A DNA stretch of 64,000 nt from Kistimonas sp964291505 (GTDB lineage: Bacteria; Pseudomonadota; Gammaproteobacteria; Pseudomonadales; Endozoicomonadaceae), in the NCBI GenBank assembly GCA_964291505.2, contig OZ220216.1:2604001-2668000 (forward strand), given 5' to 3'. The notes beneath the pieces are model-generated. The model did not search any database. It had not been told where the DNA came from and was given only the letters and a program-made list of their open reading frames with translations. Numbering within the stretch: the stretch's first letter is position 1; the number at the start of each line of letters is the position of its first letter. Positions 16,668-27,114 of this stretch are shown here, one piece after another. Both the position numbers and the translations under genes were made by a program.

Positions 16668-17819
16668 TTAATCAGCCTGGCGGCGTAAAAATGCCGGAAT
16701 ATCCAGATAGTCCGTATCCGTCTTAGCGCTAGGCGATCCATCAACATCACTGCCAGCAACCGCTTTCTTACGCAGAATGGTAGGACGATCAAGCTCGCTG
16801 TAGTTCACGTTGCCATCAGCAGTCTTGGAGGCATTATCAACCACCTTCTTGACTTTCTGCTCTGGCTTACCAAGACCAGTTGCCACCACCGTAACACGGA
16901 TTTCATCCGACATTTCCGGATCTATAACAGTGCCCACTACCACCGTAGCATCATCAGACGCAAATTGCTCAACGGTACTACCGACTTCTGTGAATTCACC
17001 AATGGAGAAATCCAGACCTGCAGTAATGTTGACCAGAATACCCCGCGCGCCCTGCAGATCCACATCTTCCAGAAGAGGGCTGCGAATCGCTGCTTCCGCA
17101 GCTTCTACCGCACGGTTGGAACCAGTCGCATTACCGGTACCCATCATTGCCATGCCCATCTCAGACATAACTGTGCGCACGTCAGCAAAGTCGACATTGA
17201 TCATGCCAGGGCGAATGATCAGGTCTGCAATACCCTGTACCGCACCCTGAAGTACGTCATTCGCGGCACAGAACGCGGACAACAGGCTTGCATCCTTACC
17301 CAACACAGGCAGCAATTTTTCATTGGGGATGGTGATCAGGGAATCCACATGCTCAGCCAACTCTTTTAAACCCTGATCCGCAATAGTCATCCGCTTTCTG
17401 CCTTCGAAAGGGAAGGGCCGCGTGACCACGGCGACTGTCAGAATACCGAGCTCCCTAGCAACTTCTGCCACAACAGGTGCAGCGCCAGTGCCTGTACCAC
17501 CACCCATACCGGCAGTAATGAAAACCATATCCGCACCTGACAGCACCTCTGCCAGACGCTCACGATCCTCCAATGCTGCCTGCCGCCCGATTTCCGGGTT
17601 TGCACCAGCACCAAGACCTTTTGTAATACCTGTACCCAACTGCAACAAGGTTCGAGCATTGAGATGCTTTAACGCCTGCGCATCTGTATTGGCCACAATA
17701 AAGTCCACACCCTCAACCTGACTGTTGAGCATGTGATTGACAGCGTTACCGCCGCCACCGCCGACACCGACCACTTTTATGACCGCATTTTGCGGCACAT
17801 TATCGACCAGTTCGAACAT
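16668..17819 (-). CDS. ftsZ: Cell division protein FtsZ
   Basis: 383-residue tubulin-like GTPase that polymerises into the Z ring at midcell. It shows the GTP-binding signature GGGTGTGAAP, the T7 synergy loop NVDFADVRTVMSEMG, and the C-terminal binding peptide DIPAFLRRQAD that contacts FtsA and ZipA. Upstream, AAGGAGA-like sequence precedes the ATG. It is the last division gene of the dcw cluster, 57 bp after ftsA. Confidence 0.98.
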   Translation of the reverse strand: MFELVDNVPQNAVIKVVGVGGGGGNAVNHMLNSQVEGVDFIVANTDAQALKHLNARTLLQLGTGITKGLGAGANPEIGRQAALEDRERLAEVLSGADMVFITAGMGGGTGTGAAPVVAEVARELGILTVAVVTRPFPFEGRKRMTIADQGLKELAEHVDSLITIPNEKLLPVLGKDASLLSAFCAANDVLQGAVQGIADLIIRPGMINVDFADVRTVMSEMGMAMMGTGNATGSNRAVEAAEAAIRSPLLEDVDLQGARGILVNITAGLDFSIGEFTEVGSTVEQFASDDATVVVGTVIDPEMSDEIRVTVVATGLGKPEQKVKKVVDNASKTADGNVNYSELDRPTILRKKAVAGSDVDGSPSAKTDTDYLDIPAFLRRQAD

Positions 17820-17876
17820 GACAAATCTCCTTCTCTCTTAACTGTCCATTTTTATAGAATTGCTTCCCTAAAACAA

Positions 17877-19112
17877 TCAGAAGTTCCCCTGAAACCAGCG
17901 TTTTATCTTCGCCAGCATGGGCTCTTCCTGCTTCTTGGAGCCAAAGGCCATATCCCCTTCACCCTGCATTTTCAGACCATAGTGAAGAAGACCAACGCCC
18001 GTGGCATAAATCGGATTGCGCACAACATCGGACATCCCCCGCACACTCTGGGGAACGCCCAGCCTGACCGGCATATGGAAGATTTCCTCGGCCAGTTCGA
18101 CCACACCTTCCATCTTCGATGTGCCGCCGGTCAGCACGATGCCGGCCGCAATTAATTCTTCAAAACCGCTACGACGCAGCTCCGCCTGAATCAAAGTAAA
18201 GAGTTCGTCATAACGAGGCTCAACCACTTCAGCCAGGGCTTGACGTGACAATTCCCTCGGCGGGCGCTCACCCACGCTGGGTACATTAATAGTTTCATCG
18301 GCACCCGCGAGCTGGGTGAGAGCGCAGGCGTACTTAATTTTGATCTCTTCAGCAAATTGCGTCGGGGTACGCAACGCCATGGCGATATCATTAGTGACCT
18401 GGTCACCAGCGATGGGAATCACGGCAGTATGGCGGATCGCACCTTCAGTAAAGATCGCAATATCGGTCGTACCACCGCCGATATCCACCAGGCAAACACC
18501 CAGCTCTTTCTCATCTTCGGTCAGAACCGAGTAACTGGAAGCCAGCTGCTCAAGAATAATATCCTCAACTTCCAGACCACAGCGACGGATACACTTCTCA
18601 ATATTCTGCGCAGCATTCACGGCGCAGGTGACCAGATGCACCTTGGCCTCCAACCGCACGCCAGACATCCCCAGAGGTTCCTTTACCCCTTCCTGCGTAT
18701 CAATCACATACTCTTGCGGCAGAATATGCAGAATGCGCTGATCTGCCGGGATAGCCACAGCCTGTGCAGCATCAATCACCCGATCCATATCAGCCCGGGT
18801 CACTTCACGCTCACGAATGGCCACAATCCCGTGGGAGTTAAGACTACGGATATGACTGCCCGCTATACCGGCATAAACAGAGTGAATCTGGCAGCCGGCC
18901 ATCAGCTCCGCCTCTTCAATGGCACGCTGGATAGACTGTACCGTTGACTCAATATTGACCACGACGCCTCGCCGCAACCCCCGAGAAGGGTGCGAGCCAA
19001 TGCCGATCACCTCGATATCACCGCTATCCGTGATTTCGCCCACAAGCGCCACCACCTTGGAAGTCCCGATATCCAGACCGACAATCATTCTTCCATTTCC
19101 CGTCGCCGTCAT
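17877..19112 (-). CDS. ftsA: Cell division protein FtsA
   Basis: 411-residue actin-like ATPase that tethers FtsZ to the inner membrane and recruits later divisome proteins. It starts MTATGNGRMIVGLDIGTSKV with the phosphate-1 loop, has the LVDIGGGTTD phosphate-2 loop, and ends in the amphipathic membrane-targeting helix MLAKIKRWFQGNF. Encoded between ftsQ and ftsZ. Confidence 0.98.
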   Translation of the reverse strand: MTATGNGRMIVGLDIGTSKVVALVGEITDSGDIEVIGIGSHPSRGLRRGVVVNIESTVQSIQRAIEEAELMAGCQIHSVYAGIAGSHIRSLNSHGIVAIREREVTRADMDRVIDAAQAVAIPADQRILHILPQEYVIDTQEGVKEPLGMSGVRLEAKVHLVTCAVNAAQNIEKCIRRCGLEVEDIILEQLASSYSVLTEDEKELGVCLVDIGGGTTDIAIFTEGAIRHTAVIPIAGDQVTNDIAMALRTPTQFAEEIKIKYACALTQLAGADETINVPSVGERPPRELSRQALAEVVEPRYDELFTLIQAELRRSGFEELIAAGIVLTGGTSKMEGVVELAEEIFHMPVRLGVPQSVRGMSDVVRNPIYATGVGLLHYGLKMQGEGDMAFGSKKQEEPMLAKIKRWFQGNF

Positions 19113-19149
19113 GCGTAACCTGCCTGTTGCTTCAACGTTTACCTGTTCA

Positions 19150-20001
19150 TCAGTTACTGCGATTTACTCTGCTTCCGTCATTCGTGTTCCAGGAAACCGC
19201 TATACCATCGCGATAGCGCAAGTCCACGCGTCGCACATCTTGCCACTGTTTCTGCAGCAATACATGATAAAGACGCACAAATCGTTGCATTCGCTTGACC
19301 AGATCGCGATGACCAAGGTTGACCTCAACATCACCGACCTGGAACCACCAGCTCCCCGTCTCTCGCTGCCCCAGGGCTGTCATTGCCAGCCCTAAAGGAC
19401 GAATCTGCTGGTTCAATGTCATATACTGCTGCATCACCTGTGGTGCAGCAGCTTCTTTACCATAGAGCAATGGCAAATCACTGAAGCGGCTCAGATCATT
19501 CACCCGAAACACTTCACCATCGCCATTCAGAACACCGCCCCGCCTCCACCGAGCCACCGGCACCTGCTCCTGAATCCGGATACTCAGGGTTTCCGGCCAG
19601 ATTTTCCGGACTTTGGCCCGGCTAATCCACGGTACGTTCTGCAAAGCACTTTGCAGACCAGCCACATCCAGGCGAAAAAAACGCTCTGCCAAAAACGGTG
19701 TGACCTGCTGCTCTACGACTTCCTTCGGCAGATAGCGAAATTCGCCTTCTACCTTCACACTTACTATCGGTCTATCGAGCCAATTCCAGAGCCAAGGTAA
19801 TGACCAGACAAACGCACCAATCACCATCCCGGCCAACAACAGCTTGGCGGCCTGTGCGCCTCGCTGCGTCCAGCGCCGGACAGACGCCTGCCGATCTTCC
19901 AACCGTCTGGCGCCATGAACTTTCCTGGCCGATCGGCTAACTGTCCGACTTTTCAGTCGGTCACGGCCATCTCGATCCGGGGCGTATAACCGGGTTTCCA
20001 T
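19150..20001 (-). CDS. ftsQ: Cell division protein FtsQ
   Basis: 283-residue bitopic inner-membrane divisome protein that links FtsL/FtsB to early division proteins. A basic cytoplasmic N terminus of about 50 residues precedes one transmembrane helix (LLLAGMVIGAFVWSLPWLW), then a POTRA domain (VSVKVEGEFRYLPKEVVEQ) and the FtsQ beta domain. The start lies within the 3' end of ddlB (49-bp overlap). The cytoplasmic tail is rich in Arg. Confidence 0.93.
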   Translation of the reverse strand: METRLYAPDRDGRDRLKSRTVSRSARKVHGARRLEDRQASVRRWTQRGAQAAKLLLAGMVIGAFVWSLPWLWNWLDRPIVSVKVEGEFRYLPKEVVEQQVTPFLAERFFRLDVAGLQSALQNVPWISRAKVRKIWPETLSIRIQEQVPVARWRRGGVLNGDGEVFRVNDLSRFSDLPLLYGKEAAAPQVMQQYMTLNQQIRPLGLAMTALGQRETGSWWFQVGDVEVNLGHRDLVKRMQRFVRLYHVLLQKQWQDVRRVDLRYRDGIAVSWNTNDGSRVNRSN

Positions 20002-20948
20002 GTCCCGTTCTCCTGCTGACCGGATGCCTGCAGCAGGGCCAGCACCAGATCTTCAAACTCCAGCCCTGACGCGCGGGCCGCCATAGGTACCAAGCTATGG
20101 TCCGTCATACCAGGGATCGTATTCACTTCCAGCAGCCAGAACTGCCCCTCGCCATCCTGCATCACGTCCACACGGCCCCACCCACGACAGCTGAGGCTAT
20201 TGAACGCCCGGAGCGCCAGCTCTCGCAATTCGTGCTCCTTCTCCTCACTGAGGCCGCAAGGGAGATGGTAACGGGTTCCATCCGAGAGGTACTTGGCCTC
20301 GTAGTCATAGAACACGTTGTCAGTCTCAAGCCGTATGGCAGGCAAAGCGTTACCATTGAGAATGGCTACGGTAAATTCAGCCCCTTCAATGAGACGCTCA
20401 ACCAGCACCTGTTCACCATGGTCTGCCGCTTTGCGAATGGCATCGGCCAGTTGATCACGAGTATTCACCCGGGTCATACCGATACTGGAACCTTCCTGAT
20501 TCGGCTTGACAAAACAGGGAACCGGCAAATCATCAATATCAACATCACCCGTCACCAGCTGATATTCCGGGGTCGGCAGGCCAATACTCTGCCAGATCAG
20601 CTTGCTGCGATACTTGTCCATGGCCAGTGCCGATGCTTTCACGCCACTGCCGGTATACGGAATCCCCATATACTCCAGCACACCCTGCACCGTTCCATCT
20701 TCGCCATCACCGCCATGCAGCGCCAGAAAAACGCGATCCGGCTTGATCGTCTGCAGCTGGCTGATCAAGCCGTCCTCAGTATCGATAAGGATACTGTCGA
20801 CACCACGACTCTGAAGCGCTGCGTGAATCCGACCACCGGAATGCAACGATACCTGCCTTTCAGCCGACGTACCGCCATAAAGAACGGCCACACGCCCCAG
20901 TGCATCCATACCGCCCCCTTGTTCATCCCTGCCAAATTGTTCACTCAT
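19953..20948 (-). CDS. ddlB: D-alanine--D-alanine ligase
   Basis: 331-residue ATP-grasp enzyme that makes the D-Ala-D-Ala dipeptide for peptidoglycan. Motifs seen: VAVLYGGTSAERQVSLHSG (N-terminal, with the Glu of the active site), HGGDGEDGTVQGVLE, PCFVKPNQEGSSIGM and the ATP/Mg end LLEVNTIPGMTDHSLVP. Two starts are possible: 20948, 6 nt after murC, or Met 14 at 20909, which has a GGGGG tract 4-5 nt upstream. The family core begins after Met 14. Confidence 0.95.
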   Translation of the reverse strand: MSEQFGRDEQGGGMDALGRVAVLYGGTSAERQVSLHSGGRIHAALQSRGVDSILIDTEDGLISQLQTIKPDRVFLALHGGDGEDGTVQGVLEYMGIPYTGSGVKASALAMDKYRSKLIWQSIGLPTPEYQLVTGDVDIDDLPVPCFVKPNQEGSSIGMTRVNTRDQLADAIRKAADHGEQVLVERLIEGAEFTVAILNGNALPAIRLETDNVFYDYEAKYLSDGTRYHLPCGLSEEKEHELRELALRAFNSLSCRGWGRVDVMQDGEGQFWLLEVNTIPGMTDHSLVPMAARASGLEFEDLVLALLQASGQQENGTWKPGYTPRIEMAVTD

Positions 20949-20954
20949 TCAGTT

Positions 20955-22400
20955 TCACGCCTTCAGTTTTAATGCGTTCTCCGCAAGGTCAGCCGCCAAC
21001 ACACCGATATCACCCGCCCCCTGGGTGATCAGCAGGTCATCATCACGCAACAAATCAGCCAAAACCGGCTCCACAGGTTCGCCTCTGGGGATAAACACCG
21101 GATCGACACGTCCCCGCTGTCGGATACTGCGACACAGACTTCTACCATCGGCACCCGGCACCGGCTCTTCACCGGCAGGATAAACATCCATCAACAACAG
21201 CACATCCACCTGTGAGAGCACTTCGACGAAGTCATCATACAGATCACGGGTTCTGGAGAAACGGTGCGGCTGGTACACCATGACCAGTCGTTTCTCCGGC
21301 CACCCCTTGCGAATCGCCGCTATAGTGGCAGCGACTTCGCGGGGATGATGGCCATAGTCATCGACAAACATGACATTGCCGACGCCGGTCTCATAGTGCC
21401 CATAAACCTGAAAGCGACGCCCTACCCCCTGAAACTGCACCAGGCCTTCACGGATCTGCTCATCGCTAACGCCCTCTTCACTGGCCACAGCTATGGTCGC
21501 CAGTGCATTCAGGACGTTGTGCTCACCGGGAATATTCAGATGGATATCGAGCACATCGTCACGATCCTTACGCACCAGACGAAAACGGTTTTCCATCCCG
21601 TTCTGATCGATATCGATGGCTCGGAAGTCTGCATCTTCAGACAGTCCGTAAGTAATCACCTGTCGCTTGATCTCCGGAAGTAATTCACGGATGACCGGGT
21701 CATCAATACACATGACTGCCAACCCATAAAACGGCAGATTATGCAGAAAATCGACAAAGGTCTTTTTCAGGCGACTGAAGTCACCGTCGTAGGTCATCAT
21801 ATGATCGGCATCGATATTGGTGACAACCGCCACCATTGGCTGCAGATGCAGAAACGATGCATCACTTTCATCGGCCTCAGCTACCAGGTAGCGACTACCA
21901 CCCAACCGTGCATTGGTGCCAGCCGAGTTCAACTTTCCGCCAATAATAAAGGTCGGATCCAATCCGCCCTGCCCTAATACTGAAGCAATCAGACTGGTTG
22001 TTGTTGTCTTTCCATGGGTACCGGCTACAGCAATACCATGGCGATAGCGCATCAACTCAGAGAGCATTTCCGCCCTGGGCACCACCGGGATACGGAGTTC
22101 ACGGGCAGTCACCAACTCAGGATTATCTTCCTGCACCGCTGACGACACCACTACGACATCCGCCTTCTGCACATGCTCGCGCTCGTGCCCGATAAAAACC
22201 TCAATACCAAGGTCACGCAAGCGCGCTGTTACACGAGACTCCCGCAAATCAGAGCCTGAGATGTCGTACCCCTGATTTTTCAATACTTCCGCAATGCCGC
22301 ACATACCGACACCGCCAATACCGATAAAATGAATACGGCGAATGCGACGCATCTCGGGAATAGCAAACACCGGTACTGACCGGCCGTTAAGATCAGCCAA
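20955..22400 (-). CDS. murC: UDP-N-acetylmuramate--L-alanine ligase MurC
   Basis: 481 residues. Adds L-Ala to UDP-MurNAc, the first amino-acid step of the cytoplasmic peptidoglycan pathway. Rossmann motif IHFIGIGGVGMCGIAEVL, ATP loop GTHGKTTTTSL, and conserved YGHHP in the C-terminal domain. It overlaps murG by 8 bp, consistent with translational coupling. Confidence 0.97.
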   Translation of the reverse strand: MADLNGRSVPVFAIPEMRRIRRIHFIGIGGVGMCGIAEVLKNQGYDISGSDLRESRVTARLRDLGIEVFIGHEREHVQKADVVVVSSAVQEDNPELVTARELRIPVVPRAEMLSELMRYRHGIAVAGTHGKTTTTSLIASVLGQGGLDPTFIIGGKLNSAGTNARLGGSRYLVAEADESDASFLHLQPMVAVVTNIDADHMMTYDGDFSRLKKTFVDFLHNLPFYGLAVMCIDDPVIRELLPEIKRQVITYGLSEDADFRAIDIDQNGMENRFRLVRKDRDDVLDIHLNIPGEHNVLNALATIAVASEEGVSDEQIREGLVQFQGVGRRFQVYGHYETGVGNVMFVDDYGHHPREVAATIAAIRKGWPEKRLVMVYQPHRFSRTRDLYDDFVEVLSQVDVLLLMDVYPAGEEPVPGADGRSLCRSIRQRGRVDPVFIPRGEPVEPVLADLLRDDDLLITQGAGDIGVLAADLAENALKLKA

Positions 22401-23466
22401 GAGCCACCTCCCGACATTGCTGTGCCACGGTTGCGGTCGCTTCAGGGCGTGCGCAGCCTAAGGCTGCCTGACGCATGTCCCGCAGGAGTTCACGCTCCTG
22501 CGCATATTTATCCAGTAATTCTGCTAACTTCACGTCACTTAATTCGCTTTGTTCCAGCAGGACGGCCGCGCCCCTGTCCACCAGGTAACGGGCATTACGC
22601 AGCTGCTGTTGATCTTTGTGCCAGGGATACGGCACCAGGATGGCCGGTTTGCCGGCATTCGCCAGCTCAGCCACAGTCAGTGCACCGGAACGGCAGACAA
22701 TAAGGTCCGCCCAACGATAAACCGCCCCCATATCGTCGATAAAGGGTTCAACACGCCCGGTCACACCACAACGTTCATAAATAGCCTGAGTTTCATCCAC
22801 CTTGCCGGCACCCGTTTGATGCCAGACTTCCACCGACGCCTTGGCTAATGCCAGGGCTGCAGGGATACATTCGTTGATCGCCAGCGCACCACGACTTCCC
22901 CCTAACACCAGCAGTTTTAATGATCCTGCTTCGGCGTTATTTTCAGGTTCAGCCAGAATCGTATTACGTACTGGGTTACCGGTAAAAATGGCTTTATTAT
23001 TGGCATCAAAGGTGCCTGGAAATGCTTCCAAAACCCGGGATGCAAACCGCGAAGCAATGCGATTGGTAAAACCGGGAACCGCATTCTGCTCATGAATAAC
23101 CAGCGGGATACCCAGCAATTTCGCCGCAACACCACCCGGCCCCGACGCAAAACCGCCCATACCCAGCACACCAACCACGTTCATGCTGCGCATAACTTTA
23201 ATGGCTTTCAGCACAGAAGCCGTGACTCTAAAGGGTGCCTGCAACATGGCACGCATCCCGTTCCCCATAATCCCTTTTACCGGCATGTAGGAAATATCAA
23301 AGCCATGGGCAGGCACGAGAGTAGACTCCATGCCATCACGGGTACCCAGCCAGTGAATACCATAACCCTGAGCCTGTAGCGCTTCTGCCACAGCCAGCGC
23401 AGGAAAAATATGGCCACCAGTGCCGCCGGCCATAATGATAAAAACCGGTTTACGCTGCTCAATCAT
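22393..23466 (-). CDS. murG: UDP-GlcNAc--lipid I GlcNAc transferase MurG
   Basis: 357 residues from MIEQRKPVFIIMAGGTGGH. GT28-family enzyme, associated with the cytoplasmic membrane face, that makes lipid II. The glycine-rich loops GGTGGHIFPALA and LGGSRGA, plus the donor-binding segment CRSGALTVAEL, are present. The start chosen gives an ATGATTGA-type 8-bp overlap with ftsW, matching the pattern of its neighbours; the longer frame start at 23517 lies deep in ftsW. Confidence 0.97.
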   Translation of the reverse strand: MIEQRKPVFIIMAGGTGGHIFPALAVAEALQAQGYGIHWLGTRDGMESTLVPAHGFDISYMPVKGIMGNGMRAMLQAPFRVTASVLKAIKVMRSMNVVGVLGMGGFASGPGGVAAKLLGIPLVIHEQNAVPGFTNRIASRFASRVLEAFPGTFDANNKAIFTGNPVRNTILAEPENNAEAGSLKLLVLGGSRGALAINECIPAALALAKASVEVWHQTGAGKVDETQAIYERCGVTGRVEPFIDDMGAVYRWADLIVCRSGALTVAELANAGKPAILVPYPWHKDQQQLRNARYLVDRGAAVLLEQSELSDVKLAELLDKYAQERELLRDMRQAALGCARPEATATVAQQCREVALG

Positions 23467-24670
23467 GTTTGGCCTCCTTGACTGCCCCGGAGGCGAAGAT
23501 CCGTCGTTCATAATCAATCCGCACCAGCAACCCCACGGCCAGACAACTGATCAACAGGCTGCTGCCGCCATAACTCAAAAACGGTAACGCCAGCCCCTTG
23601 GTCGGCAATAGTCCGGTGCTTACACCAATATTGATAAACACCTGAATACCGAGCAGTAACCCGATACCGTAAGCCATATACCCTGAAAACACCTGTCCGG
23701 CCTTTTCCGCCAAGTAACCAATGCGCATGGCCCGCCAGCTGACAAAAGCGAGCAGCATAATCACTAAGACACTGCCCAGCAATCCGAACTCTTCCGCAAT
23801 CACGGCAAAAATAAAGTCGGTATGCGCTTCCGGCAGGTAAAATTGTTTCTGAATACTATTGCCCAACCCTTCCCCAAACCAACCGCCACGACCGAAGGCT
23901 ATCAGTGATTGCGTCAACTGATAGCCACTTTCAAACTGATAGGCCCAGGGATCCATATACGTTGTTAATCGGCGCATCCGGTATGGCTGGCTGATTGCGA
24001 TAAGCGCAATACCAGCCAGAGAGGCCAGGATCAAAACAAAGTACTGCCTTAATTTGGCACCTGCCAAAAACACCATACCCAGCACAGCACCCATGAGTAC
24101 AACAACCGCACCAAAGTCCGGCTCGGCCAGCAATAAGACCATAGCGAAGAGCAAAATAATCAGCGGCTTGAGAAATCCCCACCAGCCATCGCGCACTTCA
24201 TCCTGACGGCGGGACAAGTACGATGCCATATAAATCACAATACAAAGCTTGGCGACCTCTGAGGCCTGCAGGTTAAAGAATCCCAGGGGAATCCAGCGAA
24301 CACTGCCATTGATTTCTCGACCAACAAACAACACCAGCACCAACAGAGAGAATCCCAACGCCAACAGCAGCACACTCCAGCGCTGCCAGAGTTCGATAGG
24401 GAATACCTGTACCGCCACCATCACACCAATAGCGCCAGCCATGAACACACATTGCCTGAGGAAAAAGTGAAACGCTGAACCATAATGCGCACTGGAGATA
24501 CCAGTCGATGCCGACCCGACCATCACAAGACCAATCAGCAACAATGTCAGAACACAGGCAATCAAGGGATAATCCAGCACCTGCCGATCCCTGCCAGCCA
24601 CCAGAAAAGACGGCTCCAGCTGCGGGAAGCGCAGGCGCTTGATCCAGTCACCCTGAAGCCACTCAGCCAT
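23459..24670 (-). CDS. ftsW: Peptidoglycan glycosyltransferase FtsW (SEDS family)
   Basis: 403 residues from MAEWLQGDWIKR, with about ten hydrophobic helices. SEDS-family polymerase that works with FtsI (PBP3) to make septal peptidoglycan. Conserved features are GSASTGIS in helix 1, LLAEPDFGAVVVL, and the C-terminal GLLPTKGLALPFLSYGGSSL. The start gives an 8-bp overlap with murD; the longer frame to 24715 is inside murD. Confidence 0.96.
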   Translation of the reverse strand: MAEWLQGDWIKRLRFPQLEPSFLVAGRDRQVLDYPLIACVLTLLLIGLVMVGSASTGISSAHYGSAFHFFLRQCVFMAGAIGVMVAVQVFPIELWQRWSVLLLALGFSLLVLVLFVGREINGSVRWIPLGFFNLQASEVAKLCIVIYMASYLSRRQDEVRDGWWGFLKPLIILLFAMVLLLAEPDFGAVVVLMGAVLGMVFLAGAKLRQYFVLILASLAGIALIAISQPYRMRRLTTYMDPWAYQFESGYQLTQSLIAFGRGGWFGEGLGNSIQKQFYLPEAHTDFIFAVIAEEFGLLGSVLVIMLLAFVSWRAMRIGYLAEKAGQVFSGYMAYGIGLLLGIQVFINIGVSTGLLPTKGLALPFLSYGGSSLLISCLAVGLLVRIDYERRIFASGAVKEAKHD

Positions 24671-26021
24671 GGGCAGCCTCCACCAGATGTGCGAATACTT
24701 CACCGCGCTCTTCAAAGCTTCGGAACATATCGAAACTGGCGCAGGCGGGCGCGAGTAGTACCGCGTCTCCCGCTACTGCAATCTCACCTGCCATCGTCAC
24801 GGCGTCATCCATGGAATCAGCAGAATACAGTGTCGTTGAGCCATTCAGGCATTCTGCAAGCCGAGGACCATCCGCTCCGATCGCAATCACAGCTTTCACG
24901 TATTGATTGACCGGATCACGTAATTCTGAAAAATCAGCGCCTTTTCCATCGCCTCCGGCAATCAAAACCAGCTTGCCTTCAATATCCTCACCCAGCCCTT
25001 GAATGGCAGCAATCGCTGCGCCGGTGTTGGTGGCCTTGGAATCATTAAACCAGCTGACGCCATCCTTTTCTGAGACCCACTGACAACGATGAGGTAAGCC
25101 AGGAAAAGTGCGGAGCACCTCCAACATTGCAGGCAAAGGAAAACCTGCCTGATGCCCAATCGCTAGTGCCGCCAGCGCATTAGCATGGTTATGCCGACCA
25201 CGAATACGGATTTCACTGACCGGCATCAGGCATTCAAAACCACGAGCCAGCCACGTCTGCCCCTTCTCACGACGCAGCCCAAACTGGTTCAAATCCGGCT
25301 CTTTTAGTGTGAAAGCGATTTGTGGCACAGAGTCAGGCACCAGTGGATAACTCAGGGCATCATCACGGTTATACACCGCAGACTGGCAACCTCGGTATAT
25401 CATCTGCTTGGCCTGATGATAGTCCGCTACACTGCTGTAGCGATCCATATGATCCGGCGTCAAGTTCAACATTACCGCTACCTGCGCACGCAATGAGAGC
25501 GTGGTTTCCAGCTGGAAACTCGAGAGTTCAAGCACATAGAGTGATTCCCCCCCATTCTCCAGCAGCTCCAGAACAGGCACGCCGATATTTCCGCCGACAC
25601 CGACATTGATGCCTGCCGCTTCAGACATCAAGCCCACCAGCGTCGTTACCGTGCTCTTGCCGTTGGAGCCGGTGATCGCTATTACCTGTGCAGCGGCATC
25701 TCGGCAAAACAGCTCAATATCGCCGACGACTTCAACACCGGCGGCAATGGCCGCTGCAATTGCCGGTTCCTTAAGGGAAACGCCGGGACTGACAATCAGT
25801 TCATCCGCACAGGTCAGCAGTTCTGCATCAAACGAACCGGTGACAACCGTTACATCAGGGTACTGTTGACGAAAAGCGCAAAGACCGGGTGGCGATTCAC
25901 GGGAATCCACCACGCTGAAAGGCAACTGCCTGGCAGCCAGGTAGCGAGCACAGGCTACCCCGGTCTTTCCAAGACCTATGATGATCCGACGCTTGTCACT
26001 GCCTATCAGCTGCCCGTTCAA
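24663..26021 (-). CDS. murD: UDP-N-acetylmuramoyl-L-alanine--D-glutamate ligase MurD
   Basis: 452 residues. Adds D-Glu to UDP-MurNAc-L-Ala. N-terminal nucleotide-like domain (IIIGLGKTGVACARYL), ATP loop GSNGKSTVTTL, central motif NLTPDHMDRY, and C-terminal FNDSKATNTGA and LLAPACASFDMF. Encoded between mraY and ftsW. Confidence 0.97.
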   Translation of the reverse strand: MNGQLIGSDKRRIIIGLGKTGVACARYLAARQLPFSVVDSRESPPGLCAFRQQYPDVTVVTGSFDAELLTCADELIVSPGVSLKEPAIAAAIAAGVEVVGDIELFCRDAAAQVIAITGSNGKSTVTTLVGLMSEAAGINVGVGGNIGVPVLELLENGGESLYVLELSSFQLETTLSLRAQVAVMLNLTPDHMDRYSSVADYHQAKQMIYRGCQSAVYNRDDALSYPLVPDSVPQIAFTLKEPDLNQFGLRREKGQTWLARGFECLMPVSEIRIRGRHNHANALAALAIGHQAGFPLPAMLEVLRTFPGLPHRCQWVSEKDGVSWFNDSKATNTGAAIAAIQGLGEDIEGKLVLIAGGDGKGADFSELRDPVNQYVKAVIAIGADGPRLAECLNGSTTLYSADSMDDAVTMAGEIAVAGDAVLLAPACASFDMFRSFEERGEVFAHLVEAAHG

Positions 26022-26031
26022 CGCACTATCC

Positions 26032-27114
26032 TTAACGAATTTTCAGAGTTGCAAGACCAATCAACACCAGAATCAGGGTAATAATCCAGAAACGGACAAT
26101 GACCCGGGGCTCTGGCCAGCCCTTCAATTCATAGTGGTGGTGCAATGGCGCCATCCGGAAGATACGGCGCCCTGTCAGTTTGTATGAAGCCACCTGCAGA
26201 ATGACCGAGACGGTTTCCATCACAAACACACCGCCCATAATGAACAGCACGATCTCCTGCCGAACAATGACGGCGATAATACCCAGCGCGGCCCCCAGCG
26301 CCAGAGCACCAACATCCCCCATAAATACCTGTGCCGGGTATGTGTTGAACCAGAGGAAGCCCAAGCCGGCACCTGCTAAGGCACCTGTAAAGATCACTAA
26401 CTCACCGGCGCCACTGATATAGGGAATATGCAGGTAACGAGCGAATTCAACATGACCGCTGAGGTAAGCAAAAATGCCCAGTGCAGAGCCAACAAGCACC
26501 GTCGGCATGATCGCCAGACCATCAAGACCATCGGTGAGGTTGACGGCATTACTGGTTCCAACAATGACCAGGTAGGCAAACAGAATGAAGAACGGTCCCA
26601 TATTCAAGGCAATGGTCTTGAAGAAGGGGACAATCAATGCGGTTTCCAGCGGTGTAGATGCAAGGGAATAGAGATAGATGGCTGCACCCGCACCCAGCAC
26701 AGACTGCCAGAAATATTTCCAGCGCGCCGGCAATCCGCGAGAGTTCTTTTCCACCACCTTGCGATAGTCATCCACCCAGCCAATCACACCAAAACCCAGC
26801 GTGACTGCCAGCACCAACCAAACGTACTGGTTTTGCAGGTTACTCCACAGCAGCGTACTGATCGCAATAGCAATCAGGATCAGTGCCCCACCCATGGTCG
26901 GGGTGCCCGCCTTGCTCAGATGCGACTGTGGTCCATCATCACGCACGGCCTGACCAATCTGGTAAAAGCTCAACTTGCGAATCATCACAGGACCGAGGTA
27001 CAGGGAAATTCCCAGCGCCGTGAGAACCCCAAGAATGCCCCGCAGGGTCAGGTATTTAAAGACTGAAAACCCACTGTAAAACTGCGTGAGATAGTCCGCC
27101 AGCCATAGCAGCAT
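26032..27114 (-). CDS. mraY: Phospho-N-acetylmuramoyl-pentapeptide transferase MraY
   Basis: 360-residue integral membrane enzyme with about ten helices that transfers phospho-MurNAc-pentapeptide to undecaprenyl phosphate, making lipid I. Catalytic-region motifs are VDDYRK, NLTDGLDGLA and MAPLHHHYELKG. It starts MLLWLADYLTQF at the last base of the murF stop codon (1-bp overlap). Confidence 0.97.
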   Translation of the reverse strand: MLLWLADYLTQFYSGFSVFKYLTLRGILGVLTALGISLYLGPVMIRKLSFYQIGQAVRDDGPQSHLSKAGTPTMGGALILIAIAISTLLWSNLQNQYVWLVLAVTLGFGVIGWVDDYRKVVEKNSRGLPARWKYFWQSVLGAGAAIYLYSLASTPLETALIVPFFKTIALNMGPFFILFAYLVIVGTSNAVNLTDGLDGLAIMPTVLVGSALGIFAYLSGHVEFARYLHIPYISGAGELVIFTGALAGAGLGFLWFNTYPAQVFMGDVGALALGAALGIIAVIVRQEIVLFIMGGVFVMETVSVILQVASYKLTGRRIFRMAPLHHHYELKGWPEPRVIVRFWIITLILVLIGLATLKIR